Positions 55,401 to 64,000 of a DNA stretch of 64,000 nucleotides are shown here, one piece after another. Positions within the stretch are counted from its first letter, which is position 1. Every line of letters starts with the position of its first letter. The position numbers and the translations under genes were made by a program. The notes under the pieces are model-generated. The model had not been told where the DNA came from, did no database searches, and worked only from the letters and a program-made list of their open reading frames with translations. Source of the stretch: Lysinibacillus macroides (GTDB lineage Bacteria > Bacillota > Bacilli > Bacillales_A > Planococcaceae). The DNA is taken from NCBI RefSeq assembly GCF_001281525.1, contig NZ_LGCI01000010.1:943442-1007441 (forward strand). Direction: 5' to 3'.

Positions 55401-55535
55401 AGTTTTTTGCTTCGCTACAGGTGGCTCACTTTGTACCTGTTGTTCTTGTTCGTAGTCCTCATAATATTCTTCATAGTCGTATTCATCATCTTCTTTATTT
55501 AAAATTTTATTAATTTGTTTTTTAAACCAATTCAC
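52476..55535 (-). CDS. sftA: DNA translocase SftA (FtsK family)
   Basis: A 1019-residue protein. The first ~610 residues are a charged, repetitive, E/Q/V-rich linker without membrane segments, unlike FtsK/SpoIIIE; the C-terminal motor has Walker A GATGSGKS near 700, and a winged-helix gamma domain at the end (IQRKYHIGYNRAARLIDMLE). SftA is soluble and helps clear DNA from the septum. It starts with GTG at 55535. Confidence 0.93.
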   Translation of the reverse strand: MNWFKKQINKILNKEDDEYDYEEYYEDYEQEQQVQSEPPVAKQKTFRFPLIDDEEVMSQQPSQKEAFDYIEDDYYGQIEDLSLPKHLNHHIVDSRVYDVEVSGIRELLANRSKRTGRKTTMPRSQAVEQEKSSRASLVFRDAQQQPVQPQPSTPKETFQQPEKIVKSSLPENRKRFVPTDVPSPVYGFAKPSPIKELLDKRKEEYDKQAVNVQTSDRQETNPLLKEATTNKVNANILEEKESVSINQQAVVEQPTPLEKQEPPINEPIIFDDEVLEAVNDPQGHTEPDIAVPQTTAYAMDFEEPVQEDIVQEQTIQKLSADQSEIHVKEMVVEQVQIENSTIHIGEVTVVQPATNEKNDQQLSAEQSIAMTQRDEKSRIPFNVLMLKTDKEKWKIKQQSKMAQSSNTVENQQPSSNKVVDVKPVVDEKDTEDSVNIAASQLDVPQYKEPDHSITAVQLHEETNTNKLQPDNHQTVITMAPVTTMSNVATLEKAEMELASADEISATTELMIEPITEVVSATIEAPVQVEVVEQQEPRAVAVVEKTTKPVHVYQKPADEYLEPPEEKTQDTEWMEQQGDTLVEALSYFQVSAQIESIMQGPAVTQFEITVSHGTKVSKIRNLADDLKLALAAKDIRIQAPIPGKSSIGIEIPNRVSRAVRLSEVTNSAAFLESDSPLEAALGLDLTGKPVTLDLRKMPHGLIAGATGSGKSVCINSILVSLLYKAAPHELKLMLIDPKMVELAPFNHIPHLVSPVITDVKAATAALKWAVEEMERRYQLFAHAGARDITRYNAIADKNNEHSLKLPYILIVIDELADLMMMSPADVEEAICRIAQKARACGIHLIVATQRPSVDVITGLIKSNIPTRIAFAVSSQIDSRTILDGQGAERLLGRGDMLYLGNGMSAPVRLQGTFVTDDEIEAIIEHVREQGEPDYIFDQEELLKKTEVSAEQDDLFEDVCRFVYEQGGASTSLIQRKYHIGYNRAARLIDMLESHGFVSEARGSKPRESYITEEDLITMFE

Positions 55536-55670
55536 TTTATTTCACTCATTTCTCTTACACTTCATTTATAGCATTGTCTATGTATCTTTCTTTCAATAGC
55601 ACAATGTCTACATCAAAAAGCATACCATAAAAATGTGTGAGAAACTTGCATTTAGTAGATGATTCTAAAC

Positions 55671-55713
55671 AAAAAAAATCGTTATGTTACTGTCATATTC
55701 GTAACATAACGAT
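55671..55713 (-). terminator. Terminator upstream of sftA
   Basis: ATCGTTATGTTAC (55678-55690) with GTAACATAACGAT (55701-55713), perfect stem, U-run on the minus strand. It ends the ytpR-side transcript. Confidence 0.8.
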
Positions 55714-55800
55714 TTAGCATATCTTATCTTAATAGGAGAACAACTAGTGAATTCATGCTCTTAAAAATTGAACCATTTTCTATTTAATAGCTTAGCCATT

Positions 55801-56415
55801 TTATTTACTTGGCACTTCAAAGGCACTGCCCACTACTGCGTCTTCAGACAACACTAAAATACCTTTTTCAGAAGGGGCATTTGGAATAGCTAATTCACGA
55901 GCGGAGCACAGCATACCAAAGGAATCCACCCCACGTAAATTACCCGCTTTAATCAACATTCCTGAAGGCATCACTGCACCAATTTTCGCTACAACTACCT
56001 TCTGACCTGCTGCTACATTTGGCGCACCACAAACAATTTGTAACGTTTCATCGCCAATATTTACAGAACAGATACTTAATTTATCAGCATTTGGATGCTT
56101 GTCCTTTGTTTCTACATGACCGACCACAAATTTCGGGGAAAAGTCAACATCGAGACGAAGAGCAGCATCATTTTTTTCAATCGCTGCTTCCAACTGGGCT
56201 ACTAATTCTGGCGTTACATCCACTACACCGTTTGCATCTGTTTGCACATAGCTACTTGCATGAAATAAATTAAAAGCCTTGATTTCTCCCGTTTGTGCCT
56301 CTTTTAAAATCGCAAAATCGCCAGCACGTTCTACGATTGTTTTGACGATTGGCTCCGTTGCTAGTTGAACTAATAAAACGTCGCCTACATGCTCTTTGTT
56401 GTAAAATACATTCAT
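55801..56415 (-). CDS. ytpR: YtpR-type tRNA-binding-domain protein
   Basis: A 204-residue protein with a tRNA-binding OB domain (about 98-200; FVVGHVETKDKHPNADKLSI, CGAPNVAAGQKVVVAKIGA) as at the PheT N-terminus. The function is unknown. It overlaps the ytpQ end by 4 bases (ATGA). Confidence 0.9.
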   Translation of the reverse strand: MNVFYNKEHVGDVLLVQLATEPIVKTIVERAGDFAILKEAQTGEIKAFNLFHASSYVQTDANGVVDVTPELVAQLEAAIEKNDAALRLDVDFSPKFVVGHVETKDKHPNADKLSICSVNIGDETLQIVCGAPNVAAGQKVVVAKIGAVMPSGMLIKAGNLRGVDSFGMLCSARELAIPNAPSEKGILVLSEDAVVGSAFEVPSK

Positions 56416-57245
56416 TGTTTTTCTTGCTCCTTTTTCACTCTGTTTTTTGCTAGGATAAAGATGGGCTCTAATTCCCCGTCTTCATAAATAAATGATAATG
56501 ACGTAATCGGCACTGTACCGACTGCAAAGAAATGCATAGTCATCTGTGCTAATACATCATACCCTGTTTCATTGCGAATATCACCTATAATTAGCACATC
56601 TTGGTGAGGCACAGATAATGTCATATCACCCTCCACCTGTGAGCGCATTTCTTTTAGAAAATTTTCATTTAAGATACGACTTGCATCATAGCCATCATTG
56701 ACATTGACAAAATAAAATAGATTGCCTGCTACCTCATCTTTTTTATACGTAGTTGGTAGCTGCTTAACGGAAAATCTAGCCATTTCTCGAATTTGCTCCA
56801 CGGTTAATTGTAATGCTTCAAGCATGGATTCATCAATAAAGCGATATGTTTTTCCTAAATCAAGGGCATAAAAAATACGGGTTTCGGCTGTATGCTCTGT
56901 TGTAATAAAGGCATGTCCCTCTTTTGATGCTTGCGGATACGAGGTGGCACGAATTACAGGATAAATTTGTGTTGTTTTCTGAAAACCCTGCTCCATCTCT
57001 TGCTCCATTGCATAGAAGGTTTGCTCAATTGTATAGACAACTTCTACAATAGCTGCTTGTTGTTTATCATTATATTTAGCCGCAATTCCTGGTAAAGAAA
57101 GCTCCATTCCTTTTCCAAGCTTCTTGTGATTTAAACGTAATTTATCGTGCTTCTTATCAACATGAAATTCGAATTTTTCCGTATTTAGTTGCTTTTTTAA
57201 TAGCTCTACAAGTTGCTCTGATTTTATTGACTTCACTTTGTTCAC
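56412..57245 (-). CDS. ytpQ: YtpQ-family protein (DUF1444)
   Basis: A 277-residue cytoplasmic protein, conserved in Bacillus next to ytpR and sftA. VNDGYDASRILNENFLKEM is characteristic. Starts GTG at 57245 or the GTG 9 bases later, which is better spaced from AGGA. Function unknown. Confidence 0.85.
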   Translation of the reverse strand: MNKVKSIKSEQLVELLKKQLNTEKFEFHVDKKHDKLRLNHKKLGKGMELSLPGIAAKYNDKQQAAIVEVVYTIEQTFYAMEQEMEQGFQKTTQIYPVIRATSYPQASKEGHAFITTEHTAETRIFYALDLGKTYRFIDESMLEALQLTVEQIREMARFSVKQLPTTYKKDEVAGNLFYFVNVNDGYDASRILNENFLKEMRSQVEGDMTLSVPHQDVLIIGDIRNETGYDVLAQMTMHFFAVGTVPITSLSFIYEDGELEPIFILAKNRVKKEQEKQ

Positions 57246-57392
57246 ATCCTATTTTTGAAATAGCTCCTAACAATAAAATCTATATAGATTTTATTGACGT
57301 ATCTCACGCATAATATTATCTTGAAATATTTTTAATCAGATTTTATTATATTGATAAGGAGTTTTATCTTTGATCTATTCAATCTCATCCAC

Positions 57393-57911
57393 TTACTTTA
57401 TCTTAACGGAATGAACAATTTTCGTCATTTCTCGTAAGTTGTCCTCAATATATTTGGCTTGTGAAATCGTTGTCATTTTTATACCACCGCTACTCACAAC
57501 TAGCTCCATTTCATCCTCATTAGCTGTTTTTAGCACTGCAGTAAAGCCAAAATGATCATCCTTCTCATAAGTTGTTTCTTCAATAATTTTGTCAGCATCA
57601 TTGTCTTTTAACAGATTATAGTATAACTTACTATCTTTAGCTTCACGATCATTAATAAAAAGAATATAGCTTTCTTTTCCTTTTGAAATAACAATATTAT
57701 AGTCATCTGAACTATCTTCAACTTTAAATTTTGCAGGTAAGTATAGTTGGATATCATCAATTTGTTCTGTATGTTGTTCTGGCTCTTCAGCAAAAACGGT
57801 TTCTGTGATTTGCAGTCCATTTGCAATTTGTTCCTCAATAGATTGACTACAACCAGAAAGCCCCAACAGTAAAAGCATTAGTCCAGCAGCTCTTAGCCAT
57901 GTATATGACAT
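57393..57911 (-). CDS. Lipoprotein, unknown
   Basis: A 172-residue protein with a hydrophobic signal and lipobox LSGC (Cys21). The mature part is charged. It takes the place that a thioredoxin-like gene (ytpP) holds in B. subtilis. No family recognised. Confidence 0.7.
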   Translation of the reverse strand: MSYTWLRAAGLMLLLLGLSGCSQSIEEQIANGLQITETVFAEEPEQHTEQIDDIQLYLPAKFKVEDSSDDYNIVISKGKESYILFINDREAKDSKLYYNLLKDNDADKIIEETTYEKDDHFGFTAVLKTANEDEMELVVSSGGIKMTTISQAKYIEDNLREMTKIVHSVKIK

Positions 57912-57995
57912 GTCTCTCTTCCTTTCACTACAAAGTTTTTTCTATTTTAAAAAAATCTTTCATAAGTTGCAACCGCACTACCTTACCACCATCCA

Positions 57996-58517
57996 CTATT
58001 TTTGTAAATATGCGAACAAATATTGACCAATTAAAAGTGATACAATATGCTCAAACATTGTTTGTCTACTGACTAAACCTTGCGTAAAAATTCCTACAGC
58101 CCCCATACCTTGACGAATATCCTGACGTTTTGTATATTGCTCCATAATGGGCCCTAATTCTCCACCAGCTCTTATTTCCTGGGCAATTTCTTTTGGTAAT
58201 ATAATTTGAGCACCAGCAGCTGTAAACCTCGCTCCATCTGCAACAGTAAGTGCACCCCAGTTGCAAACATACATATCATTCTCTATTTCCATAATACCAC
58301 CCTCTAAGCCAAATGATAATTGTGCAGCCGTTTGTATCATAGCATTTTGAGCACGATTAATAGCACCCCTTCGAGTTTCTTCATGGCTGAGTGGTTGATC
58401 TGCTACTTCTGAGGCAGCTTTTACATAAGTAAAAGTAGCATCCTTAAAATAGTGTCGAGCAATTGCTTCAACTGCTTCTATTTTAGCTTTATTGGTTGTA
58501 CCAATTGCTATATTCAT
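57996..58517 (-). CDS. DUF84 NTPase, non-canonical purine NTP phosphatase-like
   Basis: A 173-residue protein with the DUF84 pattern MNIAIGTTNKAKIEAVEAIA and later FGLEGG plus ILPKEIAQEI. Family members cleave inosine or xanthosine triphosphates. The substrate is inferred from the family. Confidence 0.8.
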   Translation of the reverse strand: MNIAIGTTNKAKIEAVEAIARHYFKDATFTYVKAASEVADQPLSHEETRRGAINRAQNAMIQTAAQLSFGLEGGIMEIENDMYVCNWGALTVADGARFTAAGAQIILPKEIAQEIRAGGELGPIMEQYTKRQDIRQGMGAVGIFTQGLVSRQTMFEHIVSLLIGQYLFAYLQK

Positions 58518-58576
58518 CTAATCCCCACTTTCTTTCCATAGAAAAAGATGCCCGCTAAAGGCATCCTTCTAACTTC

Positions 58577-59653
58577 CTATACATTAGCGTGAATCGATGC
58601 TAATGTCGAACGATCTGCTTTTTTCACTAATTCAATAATTAATGCTTTCGCAGCTGCGTAATCATCAATATGAATAATTGAGGCAGATGTGTGAATATAA
58701 CGTGAGCAAATACCAATTACTGCACTCGGTATCCCATCGTTGGCGATATGCACTTTCCCTGCATCTGTGCCACCTGGTGAAATAAAGTATTGGTAAGGAA
58801 TATGATTTGATTCAGCTGTATCTAAAATAAACTCTCGCATCCCTCGATGTGTAATCATTGTGCGGTCATGAATTCGAAGCAATGTTCCTTTGCCAAGCTG
58901 CCCGAATTGATTTTTGTCTCCTGATATATCATTTGCAGGAGAAGCATCTAAGGCAAAGAATAAATCTGGCTTAATCATATTTGCTGATACTTGTGCACCG
59001 CGTAAGCCAACCTCCTCCATTACATTTGCACCTACATATAAATGAGAGCGAAGTTGTTCATGTTGTACTTCCTTCATTAATTCAATGGCTAATCCGCAGC
59101 CATATCGATTATCCCAAGCTTTTGCCATAATTTTTTTCGGATTTGCCATTGGTGTAAATGGACAAATTGGAATCACCGATTGTCCTGGTCGAACACCAAG
59201 AGCGATCGCATCTTCCTTGTTATCAGCGCCGATGTCAATCAGCATATTTTTTATATCCATTGGCTTTGAACGCTCAGCATCTGTTAATAAATGTGGTGGA
59301 ATAGATGATACAACGCCAGGAATTGCACCATTTTTCGTAAATACTTCTACACGCTGTGCCAGCATGACTTGGTTCCACCAGCCACCTAATGTTTGAAAGC
59401 GCAACATCCCATTGTCTGTGATGGATGTCACCATAAATGCAACTTCATCCATATGCCCTGCCACTAACACTTTTGGAGCATCAGCAACTTCACTATATTT
59501 AACACCGAAAATACCACCTAAATTATCTTGAATCATTTCATCTGAATATTTCTCTAGCTCGGAACGCATAAATGCGCGTACAGCATGTTCATTTCCAGGC
59601 GCACCTGGTAATTCTGTTAATGTTTTAAATAATTGTAATGTTTCCTTATCCAT
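58577..59653 (-). CDS. ytoP: M42-family glutamyl aminopeptidase-like
   Basis: A 358-residue metallopeptidase. Metal and catalytic regions: [44 protein letters not shown] and [17 protein letters not shown] precedes the ATG at 59653, and the frame extends to 59761 without a site. Neighbour of ytzB as in Bacillus. Confidence 0.9.
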   Translation of the reverse strand: MDKETLQLFKTLTELPGAPGNEHAVRAFMRSELEKYSDEMIQDNLGGIFGVKYSEVADAPKVLVAGHMDEVAFMVTSITDNGMLRFQTLGGWWNQVMLAQRVEVFTKNGAIPGVVSSIPPHLLTDAERSKPMDIKNMLIDIGADNKEDAIALGVRPGQSVIPICPFTPMANPKKIMAKAWDNRYGCGLAIELMKEVQHEQLRSHLYVGANVMEEVGLRGAQVSANMIKPDLFFALDASPANDISGDKNQFGQLGKGTLLRIHDRTMITHRGMREFILDTAESNHIPYQYFISPGGTDAGKVHIANDGIPSAVIGICSRYIHTSASIIHIDDYAAAKALIIELVKKADRSTLASIHANV

Positions 59654-59813
59654 GATGACTATCGCTCCCCACGAAGTAGAATATTCTTTTTTACTTATTG
59701 TAACATATTTATTTCTGAATTCGAAATATTGAACTATTTCTTTAAAATCGTGAACGTGCATTCACTCTATAGGCTATGCTAAAATAAAGAATATAGAAAA
59801 GGAGGAAAGTAAC

Positions 59814-60128
59814 ATGAAATTACGTGATTTTTTAATCGGTGTTGCAACTGGCCTAGCTGCCGCAGTCATTATTAAAGAAGCAAGTGAAAAAGTTTCTCCA
59901 TTCGTACCCGCAGGACAAGTACTTGAAAACATAAAAAAAGAATTTAAAAGGGATGCACCCATTGATGGCTCTTGGATTTTTATGAAAACTGAGGATTATA
60001 CAAATGGTATTATGACTATCCCAGTATATCGTGGAGGTATCTCTCGTATGAATGAGGGTGAACTACAAACCTTCGAATTCGCTGCCGATGCACGTTCAGG
60101 TGTTGTCGTGGAACTAACAGAAGTATAA
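59814..60128 (+). CDS. ytzB: YtzB-like small protein
   Basis: A 104-residue protein with a possible membrane-near N-terminal helix (MKLRDFLIGVATGLAAAVII) and a PepSY-like C-terminal part. AGGAGG lies just before the ATG. Divergent from ytoP. Confidence 0.75.
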   Translation: MKLRDFLIGVATGLAAAVIIKEASEKVSPFVPAGQVLENIKKEFKRDAPIDGSWIFMKTEDYTNGIMTIPVYRGGISRMNEGELQTFEFAADARSGVVVELTEV

Positions 60129-60141
60129 AGAACAAATGAAG

Positions 60142-60178
60142 GGGCTATGCAAAAAGTGAACATCTTTTTGCATAGCCC
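60142..60178. terminator. Bidirectional terminator
   Basis: GGGCTATGCAAAAAG (60142-60156) with CTTTTTGCATAGCCC (60164-60178), perfect stem between ytzB and the ligase gene. Confidence 0.8.
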
Positions 60179-60187
60179 TCCCTTCAT

Positions 60188-61414
60188 TTATTCAGACAAA
60201 CCTTTATTATTAAAGTATTTTTTATACTTTCGATAATAATTTAAGTTGTTAAGTGTAAGCTTTGTCCAGCGCTTGGCATTCATATCCTCATTAAAGTATA
60301 GGGAATTTGTATACTTGCCTTCACGAATTAATTTCTTCGCCTCTAATTTTAGCTTTTCATTCGATGCATATTTAAACAGCACACCTTTTGGAATAATCAT
60401 CCATAAGTGCTTGTCCTGTACATATGTTACATCCTGCTCAATATTTAGCATATGGTCATCTGCTACATACTTCATTAAATTATGACCGCTTGCTGTGACA
60501 TAATAGCTGGAACGACCATTGCGCAAATTAATTTCAAATAGCTTATACTGCTTATCTCGAATATCGTATTTCATATCGAAATTTGCAAAGCCAGTATAGC
60601 CGATATCCTCTAAAAAGAAGCGTACCTGGTCCATTAACTCCTTGTCATACGTTGTTACGATAGCTGCATAACTGCCAATGCCTTCAGGCGAATGCTCCTC
60701 AAGTATTGGATTACCTAAGCACATTAATTTTACTTTGCCGTCTTTCCCAACATAGGCATTTAACACACGCATATAAGAATCATCCCCAGGGATAAATTCC
60801 TGAATAATCATTGTATCCTGATAGGTTGAGCTATAAATCGCTTTTAAAATAGCTGTTTTTTCTGCCTCATCGTGCGCCACAAACACCTTTTTCTTACCCG
60901 GGAATTTACATGCCCAATACTCTACAGAATTGGATGCTTTTAAAATAATCGGATAATCAAATGGTGGTGTAAAGTTTTCATAGTTATCGGCTGTTACCGT
61001 TGCTGTACCTGGATATTTAAAATTATACTGATCGCACATTTTATAGAAATTTTCTTTCAGTAAAATTTCATCCATTAATGACTCATCAATATACGGGACA
61101 GTAAAATGCTCCTGTAGGGCAGGCTTATTTTTAATAATAAGCTTAGCATAATCGTCACCACAAGCTAATAGCAATAGTTTTTTATCTGTATATTTTTTTG
61201 CAACCTGTGCAAGGGCAGGGGCAAAAACATCCTGTTCATTTAAACGATCAATTTCTTGAAATTGTAGGATATGGCTATCTTGTGTGGCTGTTAAATGAGA
61301 ACGACCTAAAACAAGCGGTTTAATGCCGTATGCCTCATAGAATGCACGTGCCATACCGTATGCATTCATATCTGATCCTAGTAAAACAGGTAAAAATGGT
61401 TGCTCAGTTGCCAT
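60188..61414 (-). CDS. D-aspartate ligase (Aslfm-like ATP-grasp enzyme)
   Basis: A 408-residue ATP-grasp protein. Long stretches match the enterococcal D-aspartate ligase as I recall it: LLGSDMNAYGMARAFYEAYG (about 12-31), VPYID (about 105), QEFIPGDDSYMRVLNAYVG, CLGNPILEE and FANFDMKYDIRDKQYKLFEI. That enzyme links D-Asp to the lysine side chain of the peptidoglycan precursor. Lysinibacillus walls have an L-Lys-D-Asp bridge, so it probably makes that bridge. An aspartate racemase would be needed elsewhere. Confidence 0.85.
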   Translation of the reverse strand: MATEQPFLPVLLGSDMNAYGMARAFYEAYGIKPLVLGRSHLTATQDSHILQFQEIDRLNEQDVFAPALAQVAKKYTDKKLLLLACGDDYAKLIIKNKPALQEHFTVPYIDESLMDEILLKENFYKMCDQYNFKYPGTATVTADNYENFTPPFDYPIILKASNSVEYWACKFPGKKKVFVAHDEAEKTAILKAIYSSTYQDTMIIQEFIPGDDSYMRVLNAYVGKDGKVKLMCLGNPILEEHSPEGIGSYAAIVTTYDKELMDQVRFFLEDIGYTGFANFDMKYDIRDKQYKLFEINLRNGRSSYYVTASGHNLMKYVADDHMLNIEQDVTYVQDKHLWMIIPKGVLFKYASNEKLKLEAKKLIREGKYTNSLYFNEDMNAKRWTKLTLNNLNYYRKYKKYFNNKGLSE

Positions 61415-61533
61415 GTTTATTTCAACTCTCTTTTATAGTTTAGTATCGTGTTTAGTGTATCATATTTTTTATCCTGTTCACGAACAAAAAAGCGAGGCAT
61501 TGACATTTTATCTGTCAAATACCTCGACTTGTA

Positions 61534-62397
61534 TTAAAAAGTAATAACAGGCTGTCTACTGCGCTCTAGTTTGTCCACTATTTCTTTGCCTGTTTCATCC
61601 CATTTAATCATACGGTAATACGCATCATGATAGAAAATAAAGCTATAGTTATTCGCCAAAGCTTCTTTCATCAGTCGCTCTTTTGCAAATACACTTGTCA
61701 TTGGATAATCGTCATAAGCTAATACCCATAATGGATTTTGGTGCGCATGCGTTGGCATAATATCTGCCATATGCAATAATACTTCATCATTTTGCGTTAG
61801 CTTGATGACGGCATGTCCCTCACTATGACCACCTGTATGAATCATTTCGATACCAGGCACTACCTCTAATGTATCTTCATAGGTTTCCACTAAATGCTGT
61901 ACAGGCTCCCAGTTTTCTTTCCAATACGTATTTTTAGAGCGGATATTCGGGTTACGCATTTCATCCCATTCAATTTTCGTGACAAAAATTTTGGCATTCG
62001 GGAAAGTGGGTACAAGGACATCCCCTTCCCATTGTGTTAAGCCGCCAGCATGGTCGAAATGTAAATGCGTCATTAAGACAGCATCAATATCCGCTGCTGT
62101 TAAGCCTAGCTCCTGTAAGCTAGCTGCCAATGAACCTTCCTCTGTAACACCAAAGTTTCGTAGTTGTTTTTCATTTAATTTGTTAAAGCCTACACCTGTA
62201 TCAATCAAATAGTTTTTTCCCTCATATTGAATGAGAATTGGTTCTGTTGGTAACTCAATTTGATTTTTTTCATTGACAGGATATTTGCGTGACCATAGTG
62301 GCTTTGGTACAACACCAAACATTGCACCACCATCTAGGCACGTCACACCCCCGTTTAGCCATGATAATGACATACTGTGAAACTGTAACTGATCCAT
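61534..62397 (-). CDS. ytnP: YtnP-type metallo-beta-lactamase-fold lactonase
   Basis: A 287-residue MBL-fold hydrolase with the zinc motif [10 protein letters not shown] (about 109-118). In Bacillus, YtnP degrades signalling lactones. GGGGGAG precedes the ATG. It lies beside trmB as in Bacillus. Confidence 0.88.
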   Translation of the reverse strand: MDQLQFHSMSLSWLNGGVTCLDGGAMFGVVPKPLWSRKYPVNEKNQIELPTEPILIQYEGKNYLIDTGVGFNKLNEKQLRNFGVTEEGSLAASLQELGLTAADIDAVLMTHLHFDHAGGLTQWEGDVLVPTFPNAKIFVTKIEWDEMRNPNIRSKNTYWKENWEPVQHLVETYEDTLEVVPGIEMIHTGGHSEGHAVIKLTQNDEVLLHMADIMPTHAHQNPLWVLAYDDYPMTSVFAKERLMKEALANNYSFIFYHDAYYRMIKWDETGKEIVDKLERSRQPVITF

Positions 62398-62408
62398 CCA
62401 TACTCCCC

Positions 62409-63059
62409 CTACAATTTAGTGATAAATTGCGATTCTAGTCGATAAATCGGCTGTCCCTTTGCAGAAAATTTCTGCTCATATTCTGTCATCACATTATCCT
62501 CTGGCATGTTAGCATGTAAATCAAGTGAAACATATTTTAGCAACATACCATATTCAGACATACTGATTAATGAATACTCGAACAGACCACGGTTATCCGT
62601 TTTAAAATGGATTTCCCCACTATCCACCAAAATCGATTCATATAATTTCAAAAAATCCTCATGCGTTAAACGTCTTTTTGCATGACGTTTTTTTGGCCAA
62701 GGATCTGAGAAATTCAGATACACACGTGATACATCATTTTTATCGAAGAATTTATTTAAATCCGCGCCATTTACTTTTAATAAACGTAAATTCGCTGGAG
62801 ACTTTGCCTCTAAAATTTTCTCTAATGCACAAACAATCACACTATCATAAAGCTCAATACCAATATAGTTAATATGCGGATTTTGCAATGCCATTCCTAA
62901 TACAAATTGCCCTTTTCCAGTACCCACCTCAATATGGATAGGCTGGTCATTGCCGAAAATAGTCTGCCAATTTCCTTTAAAGTCCTCTGGCTTTGGAATA
63001 ATCACCTCTGGATGACTATCAATCATTTCCTCCGCCCAAGGCTTATTTCTTAATCTCAC
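62409..63059 (-). CDS. trmB: tRNA (guanine-N7)-methyltransferase
   Basis: A 216-residue AdoMet enzyme methylating G46 of tRNAs. Motif [17 protein letters not shown] (about 40-56), and [20 protein letters not shown] with conserved DPWPK, are diagnostic. Confidence 0.96.
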   Translation of the reverse strand: MRLRNKPWAEEMIDSHPEVIIPKPEDFKGNWQTIFGNDQPIHIEVGTGKGQFVLGMALQNPHINYIGIELYDSVIVCALEKILEAKSPANLRLLKVNGADLNKFFDKNDVSRVYLNFSDPWPKKRHAKRRLTHEDFLKLYESILVDSGEIHFKTDNRGLFEYSLISMSEYGMLLKYVSLDLHANMPEDNVMTEYEQKFSAKGQPIYRLESQFITKL

Positions 63060-63135
63060 TGCTCTTCCTCATTTCTGTCTTGTAAAATTATTGATTTTTT
63101 ATAGTATAACGTATTCCTCTTTAATTCGCTTAAAA

Positions 63136-63538
63136 TTATTGCGAAATGATAACTCTATTTTGTGCTATAACCTGCCACGCTTGCGGCTTCACTGTACAAT
63201 GAATAGGCGTATCCTGCTGAACCATCCCAATATAATTACCATCTGTATGGCAATCCACTTGATGTCCCTGTACAACAATATCAAAATATGGTCCTTGTAA
63301 AAAGGTAATCTCTTTAAATTTTGTATGCTTTTCAAAAAATACAGTGACAAAGGCAAATAATAATTTTATCGGAGAGATGCCATGCACAATTGTTAGATCG
63401 ACTAGCCCATCATCGGGTCTAGCAGCAGGGGATATTTTCATCCCTCCCCCAAAGTAAGGCTGATTACTTACTGCCACAAACCATACCTGTTGAAAATGCC
63501 ATGCTTGTTTATCTGAATGTATTGTTACATCGAAACAG
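63136..63538 (-). pseudogene. Diacylglycerol/lipid kinase, C-terminal part cut by an insertion
   Basis: The minus frame from 63538 down to 63136 reads FDVTIHSDKQAWHFQQVWFV, then NQPYFGGGMKISPAARPDDG, a DagK/YtlR-type lipid-kinase C-terminus. Its 5' part is lost beyond the TnpB element at about 63540 (outside the window). The first possible start inside, GTG 63477, has no ribosome site. The product is probably not active. Confidence 0.75.
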
Positions 63539-63539
63539 G

Positions 63540-64000
63540 TGAACTACTCCCACCACTTACCACCCTTGCAAGTCGCTTGAAGTGGGGGCTTCTCGACTTA
63601 TCGTTGCTTTTACTAGCCAACGAAAACTGACCGAGCTACCCCTCTTGTTCCAAGAGTTTTGGTGCTTATGATCACGCTAATAGGCGTATACCTTCATTTT
63701 TGATATTGATTGCTGAATTATAGTCACGATCTGCCACATAGCCGCAGGAACAGCGGTAGGTGCGTTCAGATAGTTTCATTGGTTTTTCTGCACCACAACA
63801 AGAACACTTTTTAGTGGAAGGGAACCACTTATCAATTTTCACAAGTTGTTTCCCTTGTTCCTTTAGCTTATACGCGAGGAAAGTAGTGAACATCCCCCAA
63901 CCGTTGTCGTGAACGCTTTTTCCAAAGCGAAGGGCTTGAGACATTCCTTTCATGTTCAAATCCTCCATCACAACAGCATCAAAATTAGAAGCTAACTCTT
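63540..64000 (-). mobile_element. IS200/IS605-type element with tnpB, right end
   Basis: The end has the hairpin CCACTT/AAGTGG (63554-63559, 63580-63585) and GAGTAGTTCA on the minus strand, abutting the lipid-kinase gene. The tnpB stop is at 63672. The 63541-63671 stretch should include the end of the omegaRNA, with its guide reading into the kinase gene. The left end is outside the window. Confidence 0.8.
63672..64000 (-). CDS. tnpB: TnpB RNA-guided nuclease, C-terminal part
   Basis: About 109 codons visible; the N-terminus is beyond the right edge. It has the RuvC-II motif VVMEDLN, the zinc finger CSCCGAEKPM...YRCSCG and RuvC-III ADRDYNSAINI. TnpB is the ancestor-like nuclease of Cas12. 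No sign of decay in the visible part. Confidence 0.9.
   Translation of the reverse strand, partial: ELASNFDAVVMEDLNMKGMSQALRFGKSVHDNGWGMFTTFLAYKLKEQGKQLVKIDKWFPSTKKCSCCGAEKPMKLSERTYRCSCGYVADRDYNSAINIKNEGIRLLA

Overview
The window looks like a chromosomal segment of a low-GC Bacillota of the Lysinibacillus type. The chromosomal order tyrS, arg genes, acsA/acuABC, ccpA, aroA, ytxH/ytxG, murC, sftA, ytpR/ytpQ, M42 peptidase, ytzB, ytnP, trmB is a Bacillus-family backbone. A gene closely resembling the D-aspartate ligase of enterococci at 60188-61414 fits the L-Lys-D-Asp cross-bridge known for Lysinibacillus. No rRNA, tRNA or CRISPR array was seen.

Region 1 (1 to about 20.7 kb) is one end of a temperate-phage genome. 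An IS1182-type transposase lies at the left edge. From 1.4 to 13.4 kb almost everything is on the minus strand: a sigma-like late regulator, many small genes, an adenine and a cytosine DNA methyltransferase with an ASCH protein between them, an AAA+ ATPase, a free single-strand-binding-protein tail peptide, a DnaD-type initiator, an ERF recombinase and a Rha/ORF6C antirepressor. From 13.4 to 20.7 kb lies the lysogeny module: four HTH regulator genes (one frameshifted at a T7 run), opposed operators, an ImmA-type peptidase behind a LexA-like box, a DUF6414-like protein, an integrase and several plus-strand orphan genes. A group I intron-like catalytic core lies between the two repressor genes. 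No virion genes are visible; they would lie left of the window.

Region 2 (20.7 to 29.8 kb) is chromosomal accessory DNA: a gene remnant, a secreted protein, a TetR/CPBP-protease pair under a 39-bp palindrome, an iron alcohol dehydrogenase, a BtuF-like protein, an orphan gene and a class C group II intron placed just after the tyrS terminator.

Region 3 (29.8 to 64 kb) is conserved backbone: tyrS with a T-box, a class A penicillin-binding protein, argCJBD, the acsA/acuABC acetate switch, ccpA, aroA, an FtsA-like protein with a long C-terminal extension, ytxHG, murC, sftA, ytpRQ, the D-aspartate ligase, ytnP and trmB. Two IS200/IS605-type elements interrupt it: one without a transposase between argC and acsA, and one carrying tnpB that has cut a lipid-kinase gene at the right edge. 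Most start positions were chosen from ribosome binding sites, so several differ from the longest open frame.
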